From: Meconema thalassinum
Taxonomy: Eukaryota > Arthropoda > Insecta > Orthoptera > Tettigoniidae
Direction of reading: 5' to 3'
DNA: 64,000 nucleotides
NCBI GenBank assembly: GCA_946902985.2
Contig: OX336391.1
Span: 72,145,947 to 72,209,946 of the forward strand
Below the pieces are notes generated by a model. It was not told the DNA's origin, did not search any database, and saw nothing but the letters and a program-made list of their open reading frames with translations. The translations under genes were made by a program, and so were the position numbers. The stretch's first letter is position 1. Every line of letters begins with the position of its first letter. Of the stretch, positions 21,865-35,295 are shown piece by piece.

Positions 21865-24800
21865 TGAATTATAGCTTAGCACCAGTGAGGGGTGCAGGAT
21901 TAAAGAGATTTAAGGCGATTACACCTGGGAGTGTAACATGATACTGTATATACTGTATGTAAAATAATATTGTAAATTTTCTTTGAACTGCTTAAATCTA
22001 CTTCAATCACTGGAGTAACCATAGATGTGATCTATAGGGTTTTCTTTGTGTTTAGGATCACCGTTATATATATCTACATTGCCAATCAATATTGAGGGTC
22101 AAATGCACTAAAATCCATGGGAATTATTTGTGCTTTTAAGGGCATTAATATTATGCCATTGTCCTTGACATTTTTGTGTGTCCATTCATTGATGTGGAGA
22201 CCTGACCATCTGTCAGAATTACTTTTTGAAATAAACTTGGTTCTTTTCTTTTAATCGTGCGATATGATGATTTATAGAAGCATCAAGCGGTCGTATTGAG
22301 GGGGGGCATAGCCTGGTATTTATAGAGTTCCCCACACTCCCGAAACGTTCTTTTCGTAAGATACTCATGTTCTTCGAGTAATTTTGCTCCTTCGCCCTGG
22401 TTCTACTTAATGCAACCTCTATTAGGAATTACTAGTACCCTGATACTCCTTTTACTCGTTGGTAGGACTTGGAGATTTTTTCTATCCGGGGGTTTTCAGG
22501 TTCTACGATCCAGTTACCATCGAGGGATTCCAACAGGTAAAGGGTAGGTATTTTCGGGTAGAGTAAGAATTTCATTTCGGCTGCCTGGAGTTTAGAGTTA
22601 TCTCTATCGATTAGTGTTGTGGTTTCGGGACTGTAAGTAAGAATCGGTGTATAAAAGGACTTCTACAATGTCATCATTGTTTTCATGGGCATTTGCTAAT
22701 CCCACAGCAGGTGTGTTACATGGTGGTAAAATTGTGTTGCCTCATTAATTCAACTTTTTTCCCTTTTTTTTTGTCACTTAATAGAATGCTACCCAAGTAC
22801 TTGAAAACTGGAACGCTGCCCAATATGGCTCCATTTAGCATGTGGTAGGTTTTTATTGAATGTTAACACTAATTAAAGGAAGATGATGAAAGAGAAAAAG
22901 AGGTGGGTTTAGGAGTGGAGACAAGTATTGGGAGATAGGAAGAGAATCCAACACTAAGTTGTAAATAAATATTGATGTAAAGTGGAATTTCGCTGTCCTA
23001 AACCTATGAAGTACCTAACTTTCGCGTGGGCCTGAACAAGGCAAGCGGAGAGCGCAACATGAATTGAGGTTGCCTGTAAGCGCTCGGTGAGTGCTCTTTC
23101 CCTCCCGAGCCGGTATTCCGGTCCTATGGGGACGGGTGATTCTCTGGCAAGACAAGGTATGTCAAAAGAAAAGGATTTAATAACTTTCCCTTCAGAAGGG
23201 TTAGATTTTATTACGCATTCGAAAATCCTGGAAAGATTTGAATTTGCAGTAATATTTTTATTTTTGGGCCCTGATGGATCTCTGGCTAAACAACCGAATG
23301 CTCCCAGAGTGGGAATAGATAAAGACACTTTAGAGCTTTTAGCAATATTTTTACTGTTTTTTGTGAAAATCCTATAAGAATACCAATTGTTTCGCTGAAG
23401 GTAGGCTAAGCTTTTACCCAGCAGAATGCCGACTAAAAGTTTAGAACTGAGGAAAATTTCTGACCTAACTTAAAAAAAAACTGAGATTTTAAAAGCAAAA
23501 CATAAGTCAGGGAGATAATCTGTACAAGTAGGTAGCTGGCGGAGCAAGCTGCATTTGCCTTAATTGTTTACTAGAAGTAGCTATAACAGCTAAGAGAAAC
23601 TTAGAAAATGTTGCTGTTTAAAGCTTCGTTTCAAACGCAACAAGTGGTAAAGTTTTTATTGTTTTAGAGATAGCCTTTTTTATTTTGAAATTATCGATAA
23701 TTTTTAGAGAAGAATCAGGGAAGAAAAGGTTCCGCCTAACCGTGATTTTAGCGAGAGAGATAAAACAAAAAATTGGATAAGATTTATTTAACAATGTATA
23801 AGTTTAAATCTTATTTTTGAGGTTAAAGCAACAACTTAGCTATTTTAAGCAAAAATAAGGGGTTTACAAGTTGGAAGTCTGGGACCCCTATTAGTATAAA
23901 CTACTTACAAAGGTTGTTTAAGAAGCTTATAAAGAAAAGGTTTGAAACTTTGGATTAATTTTGAGATTCTAATTCAATGCAACATTTTGTTAAATGAGTG
24001 AGATAGAACACCAACTGAGTAGAATGCTCTTATAGCAAGCGAAACAGCTATGAAAACACAGATAAAATTCCTGATCGTAACTGGAGAAAAGAAATGCAAG
24101 CGGAAATTACCGCTATTTTAAGCAGAAGTTAACAATGTGATACGTTCAAAAATGGTCAGGTGGAATGAACGAAGCCTGGAGCAAAAAGATTTGGTAAAAA
24201 GTTTTAATACTTAGAAAGTTAACAATTCCTGTGCTAGCAGGATAAGGAAAGAAAGATTAAAGAGAAGTTTCTGCAACTTCTTCTATTCATACCGAATTTA
24301 ACCGATTTTAAACACTAATAGAGCAGGTCACCTTTTATGAAGCCTGGATTATACAATTTGCTAACTCTTTTATAATTAGAAAAGGTAGAATTCCCTAGTT
24401 TTAGAAGGGAAGAACAATACATATTTAAATGTGGATTAACCACATACGTTGACGCAGAATGACTATATGAGAAATGGGACAAAGTTGGGAGGGCGCTTAA
24501 TTGTAAGCGAGGCCTCTTAGAAATTTGACTTAAATTTAAATTAATTTTGATAATAAAAGGTATTTGGGAAAAAAGGAGCAAGGAATTCAAAGTTCTCGCC
24601 AGTTTTATTGCTCTAACGAACGCCGCGCGGTTGAAATTAGCACACACAATTTCGAAGCACTGATAGTTTGTTGATAAGTTGAAGAAGTTCACTATTGTAG
24701 TATATGTAAGTCCGTAGAACAAGAGAAAGTTATTGCAGTTTGTGTAAAACACTTAGTTGAATTTTGACATGTTACTTGTGTTGTACAAGTTGTAGGATGC

Positions 24801-25726
24801 AAAGAATATTTCCAGACTTGTAGTCACAGTTAAATGATGTGGTAATAATCCCTCGGCGAAAACAAATTAAGTTTTGAACAGCGGTTAATTTGACATGAAT
24901 CCCTCGGTGTGGAAAAGTATTCCCTTATTTGGTGTGAAAATACTTGATTTCATAACTAGTAGAAAGATTGGTTCACATGGAAAGTTCCAGAGTTGTGATG
25001 ACAGTTAAGTAGGGCGATAGAGTTCCCACGGTGGAAAAAGCTAAGTTTATAGACAGCAATTAATTTGACTTAAATCCCTCGTTGTGGGAAGGTATTCCCA
25101 TTTATTTCGTACAAGAAGTACTAAATATCATGTTATAAAGACCGCTTGGATTGATAAAGCTTGACAACGAAAATCCCACGAAGACTGTTATTGCACAATA
25201 GTGAGCAATTCCCCACACTGTCTATAATTTCCCATTAAAAGCGTGTAGCATTTTAAAAACATTAAACATTTAAGTTTTATACTTAGCTTTTGCATGTTGA
25301 TCAGGCAATGGTTCCTTGTGAATGTTAGCTTTAAAACATAGACGTGGCGTTTATTTTAAAAATGTCTCATGAAGACAGGAGACTGGCCCTTGGGAGGGCT
25401 CCGAACTGTACACTTGACGACTGGACTAAAAGTGAGAGCAGCTGAACGGCGTGCAGAGGGACCAGGGAGAAGAGGGAGAGAGAGGGGCGGTGGTAAAAGA
25501 CAACGGAATATATGTCAGAAGGGGCAACATTACAGAAATAAAAACCTTTACAGAATAAGTTTTCTTCATGGAGCAGTGTATTCAAGGAGATGTTAACTGG
25601 CAACGAGAACGACGCCTGGTGGATTGGTGAGGAAGTCCTCTTGAGCTCAGAGAGATTGAGGAACTTCGGTGGTTTGCCGCAAGATGCCGCTAGGTTTTCC
25701 ATAGAAGATACACATCTAGAACAGAC
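21863..25726. other. Non-coding stretch with an imperfect tandem duplication
   Basis: No recognisable gene. Open frames such as 23,087-23,377 (+) and 24,315-24,752 (-) have no domain or homology that I can see. An imperfect duplication with a period of about 178 bp covers 24,820-25,110: the blocks around TTAATTTGAC(A/T)T(G/A)AATCCCTCG and a following GTATTCCC recur. The segment 25,430-25,500 is purine-rich (GGGAGAGAGAGGGGCGGTGG). It may be part of an old LTR element, but I could not find paired ends. Confidence 0.5.
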
Positions 25727-26286
25727 TCAAAGACGCAATAAATTCCTGCTTGAAGGAAAGAAGAAATACAAAGGGATCACTGTTGGTGTCTTTGTCTCGC
25801 TGATGTTTAAACCATATTTCTTACAGTCCTCATTCCAGCTTTGCAGCCACTCACCCACTTTTTCCTCTGATTCACTCAAGATCGCAACATCATCTGCAAA
25901 TGTGAAGGCTCTAATATCTCCATGTTCTTTCCTTTTAATAGATTTCATTATCACATCCACCACAATGATGAATAGAAGGGGTGACAATGAGCTTTCCTGC
26001 TGCACTCCTCTCTTTGTTTAAAACCAGTCCGATAAACCACGTCCTACTTGAATACAACTTCCATTCCCATTGTACCACATTTTCAGTCTATGAAGCTGTC
26101 TCTCACTTGAAGTTCTTTTATGCATTGCCAAAGTGTTTCTCTTGATACACTATCATAGGGTTTCTCAAGGTCCAAAAATATTAGAAAGAAAGGTTCTTTC
26201 TTCTCCTTGTGTTTTTCCATTAGCATCCTAAGTGCAAATATCAAGTCTGTAGTTGACCTTCCTGGTCTGAAACCATACTGTTCTTC
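25727..26286 (-). pseudogene. LINE RT middle and FADD block, degenerate
   Basis: 26,286-26,006 reads only in scraps (for example a shifted FRPG-type block and a DLEKPYDS-like block). 26,005-25,727 is open for 92 codons with SLSPLLFIIVVDVIM and TFADDVAILSESEE, the catalytic Asp pair. It ends by running into unrelated sequence near 25,755. Confidence 0.8.
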
Positions 26287-27316
26287 CTACAAAATTGGTT
26301 CAACAATATCTCTGATTCTGTTCTCTATTATTTTTTTCAATATTTTCAGAGCATGAGACAGTTGTGTAATATCCCGATAGTTAGTGCATTTACATCGGCT
26401 TTCTTTCTTGAAAAGAGGGAAAATGATGCCCATCTTCCAGTCCTCTGGGGTAGTATTTTCCTCCCATATCCTGTTGAGCAATCTGTATAACCATTGTATT
26501 GCTGGAATTCCCGCCGCTTTCATCATATCCGCACTCACCTCGTCTATGCCCACTGCCTTTCCTTTCTTCATGCTCTTGAGTGCCTTTTCAACCTCCAGTG
26601 ATGTGATTGGTGGTTCAGTCGTGGTTGCTCGACTTGACTCTTCTCTGTTTGTTATGTTTTCTTTATCTCCATTCAGCAGCTTTTCAAAAAAGGTCTTGAA
26701 TTCTTGTTTGATTTCTACCTCATCTTGTGCCAGACATCCATCATCACGTTCTATTGCTTTTATGGTCTCTTGATCCCTTGTGTTGTTTTTCACTACTCTG
26801 TATAGCAGTTTCATATTTCCTCTGCTATCCTCTTCCAGTTTGTCTGCAAACATATTCCATTTCTTCTACTTTTTCTTCTCTTACAATGTTCCTAACAGCA
26901 AGTTTCTTGTTCCTGTACATTCCTTGGAGTCTTAGTATTTCTTGTTCAATGTGTTCTTGCTCCTGATTTTGTTTTTCCCTGTCTAGTGCCTTCATTACTT
27001 GGTTTCTTTCTCTCACATCTGTTCTAACTTTATCATTCCACCACGGTGTCTGTTTCTTTCTTTTGATGGAACTTGTAACTCCACATAGGGTTTTGGCCTC
27101 ACCCACAAAGGTGTCATTGAAGGTCTTCGGCTCTTCATTAACGTTGGTTACTTCACCCTTTGGCAGATTCTGTTGAATTCTTAGTTTATATTCTTCCTTT
27201 AGTTGAGTTTCTTCCAATTTCCATGTTTTTACCCTAGGTGTTTCCATAATAATTTTCTGCGTTCCATTGGTCGAATGTTTGAAGTCTACTACCAGCAGTC
27301 TATGGTCGCTATTCAT
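26287..27316 (-). pseudogene. LINE endonuclease end, linker and RT N-terminal half
   Basis: 27,316-26,825 begins with the endonuclease-terminal NSDHRLL motif and continues into a long charged linker (TPWWNDKVRTDVRERN). 26,853-26,287 overlaps it in another frame and carries MKKGKAVGIDEVSADMMK, WKMGIIFPLFKK and NYRDITQLSHALKILKKI, the first RT blocks; the usual NYRGI has become NYRDI. These are pieces of one former polyprotein. Confidence 0.85.
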
Positions 27317-27445
27317 ACATTCACTAGGGACGACCTTTATATTCGTGATATATCTAACACCATCCTTATTCGTGATTACGTAGTCAATCAGTGTTCGATA
27401 CTGGCCATCCCAACTCTACCGTGTTACCCTGTAACTGTCTCTTTT

Positions 27446-28236
27446 TTAGAAAAATGTATTTTTGATGATAAGACCATTTCTTCTGCACAAATCTAATAGT
27501 TGTTCTCCTTCTGGATTTATTTTTCCAAAACCATGTGGGCCAATGATGTTCTCGTATCTATATCTGCTTACCCCAACCTGCGCATTCAAATCTCCAATAA
27601 TAATAACGGTTTCCTCACCAACTGCATCTTCCAGTTCTTGACAAAATTTATCCTTGTCTCCCTCACTGCAGCCCGTCTTTGGGACAGATACTTGTATGAC
27701 TGTGTACTTAGTGGTCTCCAGTTGCATGGCCAATTTTATGATTCTATCACATTTGCAGATAACTTCAGCTGTGGCATCAGTCCCCTCGCTAATTAAGAAT
27801 CCAACACCATTCTTTGCTTCCTTCTTCTGTCCACTTCAGTACACTTGTATCCTCCCCGAAGAGTCTTACTTCCTATCCCTTTCCATTTGGTCTCACTTAA
27901 TCCCAATATCGATATTTTTCTTCTATCCATCATGTCTATGAGTTCTTCTGTCTTTCCCGTTATTGATATAAAGTTCATAGTTCCAATTCGGTATTTATGT
28001 CTCTTATTGGTTCCAGGTTTCCTCTCAGAATATTGTATATCATCAGCCTTACGGTCATCATACTTTACAATATTGTCTGAGAGGATGCGTAAGTCCGGTC
28101 TATTCCCTTTCCGAGGCTCTTTTTCTTGTTGAAAACAATCCTCACAAAACTCTTCCACTGACTTGCTAGGCCTAACGCATAGGAGGATTTTCTTTCGAGG
28201 TTTACACCCGTAGACTTTGGCAGTCCCCTGCCACAA
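27446..28236 (-). pseudogene. LINE endonuclease domain in two frames
   Basis: The upper part (28,236-27,793) has IGTMNFISITGKTEELIDMM and ISILGLSETKWKG, the first two endonuclease blocks with the catalytic Glu. The expected Trp of the TWN block is replaced by Met. The lower part (27,733-27,446) holds a partly intact catalytic core with EETVIIIGDLNAQVG, including the GD.N motif. The two parts are in different frames, so the protein is broken near 27,790. Confidence 0.85.
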
Positions 28237-28260
28237 TTACAAGGCAGCAGCAAATGAATT

Positions 28261-28700
28261 TATGCAGCATTTCCTCTACAAAGGTTTCATCAAACCTCCT
28301 AAGAAAGAACTCCTCCTCCCAAAGCCGTTGGTTCTCTCATAGTTTGCCAGGTTTGGTACTGGCCGCCTGACCTTCGGAAACATAATGAAGAGAAAACAAG
28401 AGGTCTGACCCCTCAAAGAATGAGGGATCAGGAAAGATGAGACAAGGGCTAACTAAGGCGGGAAAGTGAAAGACTCCCTAGGCGTCAGATACCCTAATAC
28501 TGTCGGGGTCGGAAAAGAAAAAGAGTTGACCAAGGGAGGTCGACAGGAAAGAAGACGGAGAGGAGCCCGGCATAAGTAAGTGGAAGCAATGCCGGACTAT
28601 GCTCGGGTCCCGTGGTCGCTAACCCACGTCCCACTAGATATGAGCCCCTGGGAATACATGGTTCAGTAATATGGATGTTAATTGGCCTCAAGCATAGATT
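28261..28700 (-). other. Probable 5' untranslated region of the second LINE
   Basis: Immediately upstream of the endonuclease frame. It contains a GC-richer stretch (28,490-28,660) around CGGTGGTCGCTAACCCACGTCC-type text. From memory, similar text is often found next to LINE code in arthropod assemblies; that is recollection and not a search. The 63-codon frame here is not taken as a gene. Confidence 0.45.
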
Positions 28701-31700
28701 GAATTAGTGTTTTGTGTTGTATTACCGCATAGGCCAGGAAAATTGAATTATTGTAGTATTTATGAGAAAATACTCGATGAAGGAGCCGGAGCGCATAGTA
28801 AAAATCGTCTGTTTCCCAAATTAGATCTCGAATTAGCTTCCCATGGTTTGTATGAGCTTATTTTTCTATAATCAGTTAACTAATATGTGATAACAAATTC
28901 TGAATCAATTGAGAGAGATTATTTATTTTTATGCATCATTTACCGAGTGTAAATTTGATTCTACTCAATTTTGACAACCTAATGTGATAAATGATAACTG
29001 TGAACAATTCAGAAAAGTGCTAAGTATCTACCGGAGTGAAAATTTCTGAAAGTGATGATTTTGAAAGTGATAATAATTTACAATGTGATAATGGACACGA
29101 TTGAGCACTGATTAGTGTATAGGACTTTCTTATCCTAAATAACATACATTTACATAGTTTGTAGGATCTCAGGGTAAGAGACTATGAGCTTTAGCTACCC
29201 TGAATATGCTAGGCAGGAGTGTTTAATATTTTTGCTTTTAATATTTTAATAAAAGGGGAAGGGTTTTATGTATTTTGTGTGTTATTCTTCATCCTACATT
29301 TTTCAGGCGGGGATCTTGAATTCATTTAGCACCTTTACCCATAACCCGTTTCCCTGAGTTTTCCGAGTCTCGTGCTCAACTGATTCTCGCATATGTGGGC
29401 GTTGGTCTTTGGGATAACAGGCACAGTACCTCTGATAGAAGGGTTGGGATAGGAGAAACTTTTCAGAATACATACTGTGCCCGACCGAGAGGTGCAGGTT
29501 TCGAATTAAGTTATTATAAATCGAGAAATATAAAATAGCTGTAAGACTTTCAGTTACGCATAAGCTAGCCATGAGGAAATATGAAGTGATTCAGGCAATG
29601 ACGCAGAGCATTGACAGCCTTATCTGGAGTCACAAGATGCAAGCTGTGTATGATTCACGAGCACAGTCATGCTGTGAGGAAACGATCAGAGCAGGTAGCC
29701 AGGGGAACCACTGCGAAGGTTTGAGATCAGCATTTTTATGACAACCCCGGATTGCGTTCCAACACCGCAGAATTATGAAATAAACAGTTTTCTTGGAAAT
29801 AACGCAAAATTACATAAATATTGTTATGTCAATCAGAATAATCCAGGGAGTTACGAATTAATTAAGATTTAAATTGAGTAGTTAAGGCACAGGGAAAAAG
29901 TGCTTATGAAGCAGTTACGTCATTAGGGGGGGGGGCTATGAAGAGGTCCTGGGAAGGAGAAAATAAAACCAACTCGCCCACGTAGCTGAGGAGCCTTGTA
30001 AATTTAATTTAAAAATAATAGACGATCGATTTTTGGAAAACAAGATGAGAACCCAACGTTTAGACTGTAGACTGTAGACGTTTTCAAAAACGTGCAACGT
30101 CAAGTTCAAAAGATAGCTCTGAGAAGAAGACCAAATTAGATTATTTTTGCAAGGTCCCGATATATAGCCGAGTCTTTAGGCAAGAGGTATGCAGTCTACA
30201 GTGGACTCCCAGTGCAGGAGTGCTGCATCACATCATATGCAGTTTATCGTCAGCTCAGGAGGGGCGCGACGCTGTATCACTAACAGTACACATAGTTTTC
30301 GTCAGCCTAGTGGGGCGTGAGGCTGGAGCATATTCAGTTTTACAGAGCACTCCTAAGGGAGGTTGCTGCCTCATAACGTATTCAGTTGTATGAACCTCAG
30401 GGAGGTCATACTGTACAACTAGTTTCAACAAGTACAAGTCGTCATTACGCCAAGTTTGGGCCCGATCAGGGTGGAAAGGAACAATTTTTCAGTACATGCA
30501 GTCTACAGTGGACTCCAAGTGCAGGAGTGCTGCATCACATCATAGGCAGTCTTTCAGTCCGTTGGGACGGGGGTGCTACCTCACAGTACGTGCAGTTTTG
30601 TCAGTCCAGTCGAACATACCACTGGATCACAGTATCTAGACCGCCAGTACGAATCGCCAGTGAGCCAAGTTGGGCCATATCAGTGAAAAGAACAATTTTT
30701 AGTATATTCAGTTTACCGTAGGTGTCAAGGAGCATGATACTGGTTCACAGTATTCAGTTTGGTGTCCGCCGTGGCGGGTAGTTCAGTACACCGGACACAA
30801 ATACATCAGGGAAAGTTACGTAGCTTCGGAAAGAACTATAAATCTTCAAGAATACAAGTTAGCTGGTTCAAGACCAGGCAGAAGCTACCGGAAGTAGAAC
30901 TCCGCCTATATAAAATTGTGAGGATAGATGAACAATACGCACCAGAAATGAAAGTTAGGTCCGAACACAATCGCTAGAAACAAGTATCGCTTGCATCATC
31001 TATGGGTTTAAATAAAAGCCAGTAAGATAACAGGACCGCGTACCAAAAGTAAAAGTAGAGTCGCGTTTCATTTAAAATGAATGCGCAGTAAAAAGTGGAA
31101 GTACCGAACATTGTCAAATAAAAGGAACATTTCGAGCCTTGCTGAAATACAAGAACAGGTCGATAATTACAATCGTATCACAACATAACCTTGTAAAAAG
31201 AGAAGCCAGGTTAAGTCAATTAACCGGTGAGTTTAAACCGTGGATAAAACTACAGAACTTTGATTCAAGACTTAGGGGTACGAGTTAGAAGTCATCGTAG
31301 GACAGATCGTGCAACTAGATTGAGGTGAGAAGTCGTCATCAGGAGACCAATCGGAAGTCATCGCTTGCGTTCTGAGATGCGACAAGAACTATTACGCAGT
31401 GTGTAAAGAAATTGTAAATAGATACTAAAATAAGACATAACCCAAGGGTTAACACGTGTGAATTGTCACAGAGTAAAAAGTGATAAAGTGAAAACGTGTG
31501 AAAAGGTATAAGTTTATTGTTTTAAAAATTAATATCAATTTTGTGAAAGTGTTTTTATCAAGAATCATTATGTGTAAAAATATCAATATGTCACGTCAGG
31601 TAAAAATCACGTGTGTTATGTGTTGCCATATTGTTGTGAAAATGTATTAGTCAAAATCATGAGGGTGAAATTCTTCACAACGGCAGATCCTGAGTTGGTG

Positions 31701-34700
31701 AGTACCAAAATGAATTAAATATATTGAGCCATTGAGGACCCATAATTCGAAATGTTTTATTGTGAAATGATTAATGATAAAGTGATAACGGTGAATAGTG
31801 CTTTAAAATGTCACTTTTTAATGAGGAAGGCCGTGAAAATGAGGCCCATTAACGAATTAAATATTGTACAAAAAATACCCAAGTGCGTGTAAGCGTATAA
31901 AGTAATGGAACCAAAGTATTATCGAAAGAAATAAACTAAGTAATTGAAATCATTGACGTTTGTTATGCAAATTAAACGCAATCGAAGTTGAACGCAACTT
32001 AAGTTAATCCGAAAGTAAATAATTAAGAAATTGAAAGGTAATTTAATGAAATTTAAAGTCATGCAATGAAAACCCAAGTCAGTGATAAAATAATAAATAA
32101 ACCTTATACGGTTAAATGATATAAATTAAAAGTAATGGCAAATGACCTCAGCATCACGAGTAAAGGCAATTAAAGGCCTAACGAAAATAATAATAATAAT
32201 AAAGGACCACAAAAATAACGAAAGGGAATAATACGAAAATGTAATAATGAAAAGTAGATTCATTTACCCTTGCCAGGATATCTGGACCACAGTAATAATC
32301 AATTGAATATCCATGAAATATTATTGTCGCCAAAAATGGGCTAGACCAAACGTAAGCTAGGGCTTGAATATTGAATAAACGTGCGAGTATCGGATAATTG
32401 TTATAGTCTATGGGAAATTCGTCGGTTGACTAAGGTAAAGTCACATAATGTGTTCGAGTGAAAGAATAAATGCTCCCTCAAGTATTGTATAATTCTCATG
32501 TATGCCAGGGAGCACATGAATGAAAAAGTATCGTAAGACTGGATAGATGTTATTTTTGTCTCGGCGGGTAGCCGGAGGTAGGGTGAAAATGGATTCCCCC
32601 TTGCGAGCTAGGCCGACCTCTGCAGCCAGGTAGAACATGGCGTTTCTAGATTTGTATTTGGAATGCCTATCACAGCAGAATAATAATATGTTTGTTTGTC
32701 ATCCTAACAGCAGAGAACAATTATCCCGAAAGAAGCGCGAAATAATGTGAATAATTAGACTGATCATAGTCCGTATGAAGAATAGAATAAAAATGCTTGG
32801 AGTCTCAGTGTTTGAATGTTAAACACCTATGGGTAAAGATTGAGCTAGATCAAGATACGGATAAGGGAAAGCTATGTTGTTTATAAGAGGTTCGTTGTCT
32901 CACTCGAGGCGAGGGGAGACTAATGACGGTGGCGCCACACGCAGGCCAATCCATTAATCTGTCACTGTGTTAAATAATATCTTAATGAAGACCTCGTGGT
33001 TTTATCTGAAGGATTAAAAAGTCGCAGAAGTAATACCTGCCAAAGATGATTATTATTCATGGATTGCTCATCCTGAATGCAAATAATAATAATAATGAAA
33101 TAATGAATATAAAGCATGATAGTAATAATAAATGCATTTTTGAAAAATGTCAGATTTTGGTTCCATACTCTTAAACGAAAGAAATACGGGTAAGATAAAA
33201 ATCATAGAATTGGACTTCGGGGAGTGCGGGCTCCATTGAACATCCAATTCTCAGGGACACAATGGCTGCAATAAAATATAGTTGGCATGGAAGTGGAGAA
33301 GTAATTGGTACTCATGTGTAAATAATGTTATTTGTGTTTTGGGGGATAAATTGTGTTTGTAAATGTGTGGAAAAAGAGATTTAAAAGGATAAATAAATGT
33401 GAAGAATGATACGTTTAGATTATAGCCAAATGAAGGCATTGTAAGAATAAAAGTAAATATCCTGAGTTCGAGCCTGACCAGGAGGAACTCAGTTGAAGTG
33501 ACTAAAAATCCTTAAATTTGGGAAATATAAGATTTAGAATATCTAAGACTAAAGTATCAGTGTAAGCACATGGATCATGACGAATCCATTGGAAATGAAG
33601 CAAGATAGACTAAGGGTCATTATATACTTTTATTATGTTTGAGGGTAATTTCAACCAATATTTATGTTTTGACTTCATATTTGGAAATATTTGAGTGAAT
33701 TTAATATATCTATTTAAATTAGTTGGTCTTATAGTCCTTTTGTGCTTGACTTTCCTATAGTTCACATTCTGAGTACATGGTCAGACAGTGGGAATAACTG
33801 TCCACGCCCTGAGCAGAGCATTTAGTTGGATGATGACCGGTACTTCCGTTTTCCTAAACGGGCACAATAGTAAAATATGCGAAATATAAAAATTATCCTA
33901 TAAGGACGACCAAAGCATATGTTGCGCTTCTCAATGTGAGACACAACATTAGGGAGTCTATAGAGAGTATCCGAAAACCACATTTTAAGGCCCTTAAATT
34001 AACAGTGTATGTGATATTCCCAGAAAACTAACTTCGCTCTTATAAACGTATGAAGGAATAACAAGCCCATAACCATTGCAACAGTAGCTCAATTGATTAC
34101 ATCTGTTTATTAATACCAAAGATCGTTCGAAGAGCGGGTACTTCTGATAGTATATTATGCTATATTATACTGATCTGCATGTCCCTGAATTTCTGGAAAT
34201 GGGCCCCACGAGGCGCGGAGGACCTCATCAAAATTCAAAATCTCGTCCTCCAGAACAATTGGAGCGTTTCCAAGCAAAGGCACAACTTAGAGTAAAATGA
34301 AGATGCTGAAGACTTGGCAGCATGTGTGAGTTCAGATGTAGGGGAGATGACTGTAATGACTCATTAAAGACAATTAACTCTTTCTCGAGAAAAGAATGTA
34401 TCGTAATGTAGGCTGAGAATGTATCGTTATCCTTGTTAACATTTTCTTATTCAGTGATAAACAAGAATGTTCTTAATAAGTGTGCAACAACAAAATATTT
34501 CGTAACTTTTAGAACTTAAAACTGTTTGTAAACTTTATTTTCCAAAGTTCAAAAAGCATTCTGGAGAAATAAAAGAGGAAAGTACAAACAACCAATGTCC
34601 ATGGATTCAACACTTAGGTCTACTTACGTGAACAACCAATGTCACCATTTTATCGCTATTTTTAGCATTACATGATCATTGAGGATGAAATATGTGTAAG

Positions 34701-35295
34701 GAAGCTAACAAATGGTTGATAAAGTAACAGGTTAGGCGACACAGCTGGTAGGTCCGTACCAATCGAATGCCAACTTCGTGCTCCAAACTTTAGACGCCAT
34801 TATCTCAAAACTGTCATCATAGACATTGGTTGGTTTTGTTCCAAGACACAGATATACTACACTCTGTCCCCATATTCCTCCTAAAGGATTTTGGAAGGAT
34901 CCAGTTGAAACCACAGAAAACAAAGCAAAAAATAAAAAATAAGAGCAAAACCATTTCAGAATAAAGAATTCTACCCTATATAAAAATCGATGAACTAACG
35001 TCTAGATCAAGAAAAATATATAAATAATTAAAATAAAATTTGCCGTTTTTATTGGTCATTCATAGTTTATTAACATTAACTAGACGTTCGGATTATGTTT
35101 CTCACACTTATCTTCCTTGTGAATAATATTTACTTGTCACGTTGAGGTTCAAATCAAATTTGATCAGGACAAAACATATCTTGAATTTTTAATTTGTAGA
35201 AATATTTTCCCCCATGCGTTTTCCCTAAAATTCTTTTCAAAAGTAGTTTCCGCATGTACTACACTAATCTGACTTCAGGACTAGAAACAACTACG
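28701..35295. other. Long AT-rich non-coding stretch with local repeats
   Basis: No recognisable protein. Between 30,180 and 30,780 a set of degenerate repeats uses the words CAGTCTACAGTGGACTCC and TCACAGTA.TCAGTT; the best pair, about 54 bp, lies at 30,190-30,243 and 30,497-30,550. A poly-G run is at about 29,924-29,933. AAT trinucleotide patches occur near 32,190 and 33,080. A 63-codon frame at 34,732-34,923 (-) is unsupported. The whole stretch may be eroded LTR-element DNA, but I found no paired ends. Confidence 0.5.

Larger units (their letters stand above)
25727..28260 (-). mobile_element. Second decayed EN-RT LINE, minus strand
   Basis: A non-LTR retrotransposon remnant read from 28,260 down to about 25,755: endonuclease, linker, RT N-terminal half, a degenerate middle and the RT FADD block. 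It is 3'-truncated just after FADD, since the C-terminal region and tail are missing. Multiple stops and frame changes. The wording of its motifs (LGLSETKWKG, GDLNAQVG, NSDHRLL, FADDVAIL) differs clearly from the first LINE, so it is a different family; I do not assign a clade. Confidence 0.88.

Noticed and set aside
23087..23377. 96-codon plus-strand frame with LARQGMSKEKD text, and 124-codon minus frame over it
   Set aside because: Two overlapping frames in opposite strands, no domain, no neighbours; not supported as a gene.
24315..24752. 145-codon minus-strand frame
   Set aside because: No known domain; composition (Leu, Ser, Asn, Phe) is what AT-rich random DNA gives.
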